Below are positions 55,289-58,780 of a stretch of DNA of 58,780 nt, piece after piece. The stretch is taken from positions 1 through 58,780 of the forward strand of contig JAQUWL010000012.1 in the NCBI GenBank assembly GCA_028692875.1, read 5' to 3'. The DNA is from Sulfurospirillaceae bacterium. GTDB lineage: Bacteria; Campylobacterota; Campylobacteria; Campylobacterales; Sulfurospirillaceae. The position numbers and the translations under genes were made by a program. The notes below the pieces were generated by a model, which saw only the letters and a program-made list of their open reading frames with translations, did no database searches and was not told the DNA's origin. Each line of letters begins with the position of its first letter. Within the stretch, counting starts at the first letter, position 1.

Positions 55289-56287
55289 ATGACAGACTTT
55301 CATCATAAAAAAATTCTTATTACTGGCGGAGCGGGCTTCATAGGGAGCAATCTCGCCTTTTTCTTTCAAGAAAATTATCCTACATGTAGCGTTGTTGTTT
55401 TTGATATTTTTAGAAGTGAAGAAACTTTTGGCAATGGCAATCTCAAAAGCTTTGGGCACTTTAAAAATCTTATTGGTTTTAAAGGTGAAGTTATTTGTGC
55501 AGATATAAATGATAATGTAGCGTTGAGTAGTCTTGAAAAGTACAGGTTTGACTATATATTTCATCAAGCTGCCATCTCCGATACGACAGTGCTTGACCAA
55601 AATATCATGATGCAAACCAATGTCAATGCTTTTAAAAATATCTTAGAATTGGGCAAAAAAAGTGGCTCGGTAGTCGTGTATGCTTCAAGTGCGGCAACAT
55701 ATGGAGATGCCTTAAGCCCGCAAACGGTAGGGCATGAACAGCCTCAAAATGTTTATGGTTTTAGCAAGCTTGCTATGGATAATATTGCTCGAATTTTTTG
55801 TGCAAACAATCCAAAAATGAGCGTTATTGGGCTACGATATTTTAATGTTTATGGAAAACGTGAATACTTCAAAAACAGTACCGCTTCGATGGTTTTGCAA
55901 CTCGGACTTCAGATACTTAGTGGTAAAGCACCACGTCTTTTTTATGACTCTGATAAGATTTTGCGAGATTTTATCTATATTGATGATGTTATTCAAGCAA
56001 ATATCAAAGCCTCAGTTTCTGGCAAAAGCGGTGTTTATAATGTTGGCACAGGAAAGCCGAGAAGTTTTCAAGATATCGCCAACATCTTACAAAAAGAGTT
56101 AAAAACATCTTTCAAAACGGAGTATTTTCAAAATCCTTACAGTGCTTATCAGATGTACACCGAGGCGGATATAGTCTCTACATGTAAGGATTTGGGTTAT
56201 GCACCTGAGTATTCGTTAGAAGAGGGCATCAAAGCGTATGTTTCCGAGATAGAGCGTATCTTTAAAAGCGAAGTGAAACATGGATAG
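55289..56287 (+). CDS. hldD: ADP-L-glycero-D-manno-heptose 6-epimerase
   Basis: NAD(P)-dependent epimerase making the L,D-heptose used in lipopolysaccharide/lipooligosaccharide. Cofactor motif TGGAGFIGSNLA, catalytic YGFSK (Tyr and Lys), and AAISDTT as in HldD. I place the start at the ATG at 55289, 5-7 bases after GAGG; a GTG at 55277 overlapping gmhB is also possible. 332 residues. It overlaps hldE by eight bases. Two octamer copies (55381, 56179). Confidence 0.92.
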   Translation: MTDFHHKKILITGGAGFIGSNLAFFFQENYPTCSVVVFDIFRSEETFGNGNLKSFGHFKNLIGFKGEVICADINDNVALSSLEKYRFDYIFHQAAISDTTVLDQNIMMQTNVNAFKNILELGKKSGSVVVYASSAATYGDALSPQTVGHEQPQNVYGFSKLAMDNIARIFCANNPKMSVIGLRYFNVYGKREYFKNSTASMVLQLGLQILSGKAPRLFYDSDKILRDFIYIDDVIQANIKASVSGKSGVYNVGTGKPRSFQDIANILQKELKTSFKTEYFQNPYSAYQMYTEADIVSTCKDLGYAPEYSLEEGIKAYVSEIERIFKSEVKHG

Positions 56288-57698
56288 ACTTAGGAATTAT
56301 CAGCCTTCAATTTTGGTTGTTGGGGATTTGATGTTGGACCACTATTTGTGGGGGAAATGTGAGCGTATCTCGCCTGAAGCGCCTGTGCAAGTAGTCGATA
56401 TCCAAAAAGAGAGTACCGTTTTGGGAGGTGCTGGCAATGTTGTCAATAACCTTTTAAGTTTGGGCGCAAAAGTAAATGTGTTAAGCGTTGTTGGCGATGA
56501 TGAAAATGGGCAAAAACTTCTAAATATGCTCGAGCTTTTAGGTGCAGATGCTAGTTGTATACTCAAACAAGAGGGAAGAAAAACGAGCCGAAAAAGCAGA
56601 GTTATAGCTTCGCATCAGCAAGTTGTGCGATATGACAGTGAATCCAAAGAAGACATTGACCAGATAAGTGAAAAAGCTCTTTTGTCGCAGTGCGAAAAAG
56701 CCATAAAAAATGCCGATGTAGTGATGCTTTCAGACTATGGAAAAGGTGTTTTGACATCATCTTTTACATGTAGAGCTATAGCTTTGGCGAAAGAATATCG
56801 AAAACCGATTTTGGTTGACCCAAAAGGGGAAGATTATAGTAAATACTCTGGCGCTACACTTATAACTCCAAACAAAAAAGAGGCAAGTATCGCTTCAAAA
56901 ATAGCAATAAAAGATGATGAAAGTTTGCAAAAAGCAGGAACGCTATTGCGTGAGAGTTTAGGTTTAGAGTATGTCATCATAACGCTTTCTGAAGATGGTA
57001 TGGCGATATTTGGCGAGAGTTTTGAAAAGATACCTACTGTAGCACGTGAAGTTTACGATGTTACAGGTGCTGGAGATACGGTTTTGGCAAGTTTGGGCTA
57101 TGCGCTTTCTTGTGGACTTAGCATAAAAGAGGCTTCTGTTTTTGCAAACTCAGCCGCTGCGGTCGTGGTGGGAAAACTAGGAAGTGCAACGGTAACTTTG
57201 GACGAAATAGATGCGTATGAACATAGTCTTAGAAGTGCCACGGCTGGGAGCAAAATCAAAACAAAAGACGAGATATTGCGTCTGCTTCAAGCCAATAAAA
57301 ATCAAAAAGTTGTCTTTACAAATGGCTGTTTTGACATCTTACATGTAGGGCATGTCAAATACCTAGAAGTGGCAAAAAGTTTTGGTGATATGCTTATCGT
57401 TGGGCTTAATAGTGATGATTCGATAAAACGCCTCAAAGGGCAAAATCGTCCTATAAATGCTTTGGAAGATAGAGCTTATGTGCTAAGTGCTTTAGAGTCG
57501 GTAAGTTTTGTCGTTCCTTTTGAAGAAGATACTCCTTTGGAGCTAATATCTGCCATAAAACCAGATATTTTAGTAAAAGGCTCGGACTACGAGGGCAAAG
57601 AGGTAGTTGGAAGCACTATTGCCAAAGAGGTGCGATTGGTTCAGTTTGTAGAGGGCAAAAGTACAACAAATATAATAAACAAGGCGCAACAGCAATGA
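56280..57698 (+). CDS. hldE: Bifunctional heptose 7-phosphate kinase / heptose 1-phosphate adenylyltransferase
   Basis: 472 residues. The N-terminal ribokinase-fold kinase (about 1-315) has LGGAGNVVNNL, DYGKGVL and VTGAGDTVLA. The C-terminal nucleotidyltransferase (about 335-472) has TNGCFDILHVGHVKYL. Both domains of the fused enzyme are present. Octamer copies at 56765 and 57340; the second encodes the Leu-His-Val of the nucleotidyltransferase motif itself. Confidence 0.96.
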   Translation: MDRLRNYQPSILVVGDLMLDHYLWGKCERISPEAPVQVVDIQKESTVLGGAGNVVNNLLSLGAKVNVLSVVGDDENGQKLLNMLELLGADASCILKQEGRKTSRKSRVIASHQQVVRYDSESKEDIDQISEKALLSQCEKAIKNADVVMLSDYGKGVLTSSFTCRAIALAKEYRKPILVDPKGEDYSKYSGATLITPNKKEASIASKIAIKDDESLQKAGTLLRESLGLEYVIITLSEDGMAIFGESFEKIPTVAREVYDVTGAGDTVLASLGYALSCGLSIKEASVFANSAAAVVVGKLGSATVTLDEIDAYEHSLRSATAGSKIKTKDEILRLLQANKNQKVVFTNGCFDILHVGHVKYLEVAKSFGDMLIVGLNSDDSIKRLKGQNRPINALEDRAYVLSALESVSFVVPFEEDTPLELISAIKPDILVKGSDYEGKEVVGSTIAKEVRLVQFVEGKSTTNIINKAQQQ

Positions 57699-58264
57699 TG
57701 GAGATGATACAGCGTGAAATGCTTTCACATCAAGAGGTAGTAACAAAAACCATAGAGTCGCTTCAAAGCCATATCTATACGGCGTGTATTATCGCAACAG
57801 AAACGCTTAAAAATGGCAATAAAATACTTCTTTGTGGCAATGGTGGTAGTGCAGCAGATGCCCAGCATATCGCAGCTGAGCTTAGCGGACGCTATAAAAC
57901 AGACAGGCGTGGTTTGGCAGGGATTGCCTTGACGACCGATACATCTGTTTTAACTGCCGTTGGCAATGATTTTGGCTTTGAGCGTATCTTTGATAGACAA
58001 GTTGAAGCTTTGGCAAGAAGTGGCGATTTGCTTATAGGACTTTCCACAAGCGGACATAGCAAAAATGTTCTTAGGGCATTGAGTTTGGCTAAACATATGG
58101 GATGTCGCACTATAGGCTTAAGTGGACGAGATGGCGGTGTGATGAATGAGTTTTGCGATATCAATATCGTTGTGCCGAGCGATGACACGCCTCGCATTCA
58201 AGAGATGCACATTATGATAGGGCATATTATCTGCCAAGCGATAGATGATGCCTACGCAAAATAG
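57695..58264 (+). CDS. gmhA: Phosphoheptose isomerase
   Basis: First step of ADP-heptose synthesis, from sedoheptulose 7-phosphate. SIS domain with CGNGGSAADAQHIAAELSGR, STSGHSKNVLRAL and IQEMHIMIGHIICQ (metal-site residues). 189 residues. It overlaps hldE by four bases. With gmhB, hldD and hldE it completes the pathway within one operon. Confidence 0.96.
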   Translation: MMEMIQREMLSHQEVVTKTIESLQSHIYTACIIATETLKNGNKILLCGNGGSAADAQHIAAELSGRYKTDRRGLAGIALTTDTSVLTAVGNDFGFERIFDRQVEALARSGDLLIGLSTSGHSKNVLRALSLAKHMGCRTIGLSGRDGGVMNEFCDINIVVPSDDTPRIQEMHIMIGHIICQAIDDAYAK

Positions 58265-58265
58265 T

Positions 58266-58724
58266 ATGCGTATTTTAGCGATTCGTTTCAGTGGCATGGG
58301 CGATATCGTGATGCTTTTGCAGACCTTTGAGAAGTTAAAACAAAAATATGAAAATGCACACATTACGCTTTTGTGTGATAGTGCAAATAGTGATATCGCC
58401 AAAAATAGTGGCGGACTTATCGATGAGGTTTTTTGCGTAAATCGAAGCGTGTTTAGGAAGAAAAAGTTTTTAGGGATGCTTAAAGAGATTTTTCGTCTTT
58501 TTGCTCTTAGAAAAGAGTCATATGATTTGATTATAGATTTTCAAAATTTTGGAGAAACTGCTTTTATAACACACATCTGTAAAGCCAAAGAAAAACGAGG
58601 CGCTCCTAAGAAAAAAAATAAAGAGACTGCATATACCACGATTGTTCCAAGAGATGAGAGCGGTCATCGAAGTCAGTTTTTTAGCCGTATTGCTGGGGTT
58701 GATGATAGTTTGGTTTTTTCCTAG
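58266..58724 (+). CDS. Glycosyltransferase family 9 (ADP-heptose:LPS heptosyltransferase-like), N-terminal half, interrupted by TAG
   Basis: The product begins MRILAIRFSGMGDIVMLLQT, the GT9 opening with the acceptor-site loop GMGDIVM, and includes YDLIIDFQNFGETAF. Full-length members have about 320-350 residues; this one stops at 152 with TAG (58722-58724). The same frame stays open after the stop to the window end (MVLSDTSLEYRKNLFSKL), while both other frames close at once. This suggests a nonsense mutation or read error in one gene. It follows gmhA by one base and would add heptose to the core. Confidence 0.75.
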   Translation: MRILAIRFSGMGDIVMLLQTFEKLKQKYENAHITLLCDSANSDIAKNSGGLIDEVFCVNRSVFRKKKFLGMLKEIFRLFALRKESYDLIIDFQNFGETAFITHICKAKEKRGAPKKKNKETAYTTIVPRDESGHRSQFFSRIAGVDDSLVFS

Positions 58725-58780
58725 ATGGTGCTTAGTGATACGTCTTTAGAGTATCGCAAAAATCTTTTCTCAAAGCTGGA

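Overview
The window is an AT-rich (roughly 37% GC by eye), densely packed bacterial chromosome segment of the phylum Campylobacterota (epsilonproteobacteria). Several gene blocks match orders I know from Campylobacter and Helicobacter. rpsB-tsf-ABC ATPase-fliR-acidic protein-gmk-tatA-argS matches C. jejuni Cj1182c to Cj1175c. gap-pgk-tpiA-fabI beside nadD/rsfS, HP0268-like nuclease-miaB-DUF374, and dnaX/rho/ccoI/ccoS/cytochrome c/heptose genes are also familiar. A cytochrome bc1 operon with a dihaem cytochrome c and a CcoI/CcoS pair indicate a respiring, probably microaerobic or sulfur/nitrate-respiring relative such as the Sulfurimonas/Sulfurospirillum lineages. The genus cannot be fixed from the sequence alone.

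Layout: 1-2.6 kb, a PhoH-type ATPase (probably cut at the window edge), an orphan periplasmic-sensor histidine kinase and tRNA-Phe. 2.6-9.7 kb, peptidoglycan precursor genes (murD, mraY), gpmI and fatty-acid synthesis (fabG, acpP, fabF, accA). 9.8-14.9 kb, cytochromes, the petABC bc1 operon and mnmG. 15-19.6 kb, ribE, pgeF/yfiH, tpx, an AMMECR1 protein and a GGDEF/EAL protein. 19.7-27.9 kb, the translation/flagellar/Tat block. 27.9-33.7 kb, a NadD-RsfS fused reading frame, lower glycolysis, fabI and an orphan OppB-type permease. 33.7-44.8 kb, a small lipoprotein, nusA, HP0268-like nuclease, miaB, a DUF374 acyltransferase, three genes resembling a PilM/N/O (GspL/M) inner-membrane platform, tilS, rimO, panC and prfB. 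44.8-49.2 kb, a single-domain asparaginase, dnaX, murI and rho. 49.3-50.8 kb, a type II toxin-antitoxin pair between imperfect direct repeats, plus two small unknown genes. 51-53.9 kb, ccoI, ccoS and a cytochrome c. 54-58.8 kb, a TPR protein and the ADP-heptose pathway (gmhB, hldD, hldE, gmhA), ending in a heptosyltransferase-family gene interrupted by an in-frame TAG.

The most striking non-genic signal is the perfect palindrome TACATGTA. I count 31 exact copies in 58.8 kb, where base composition predicts about two. Twenty-six lie inside genes on both strands, mostly read as Leu-His-Val or Thr-Cys-Lys/Arg. All five intergenic copies lie between the 3' ends of convergent genes, and four of them are built into or next to hairpins. 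That distribution resembles a DNA-uptake, methylation or chromosome-organisation signal and is the best candidate here for something undescribed. The PilMNO-like trio is the second. Other points of interest are the NadD-RsfS fusion with an internal ribosome-binding site, a structured rpsB leader, an eight-C tract at the start of rho, and the toxin-antitoxin insertion directly upstream of the rho promoter.

No gene-free stretch exceeds about 300 bases. The longest are the rpsB upstream region (about 250 bases), the nusA to HP0268-like divergent region (about 260 bases) and the rho leader (about 220 bases); each is described in the list.
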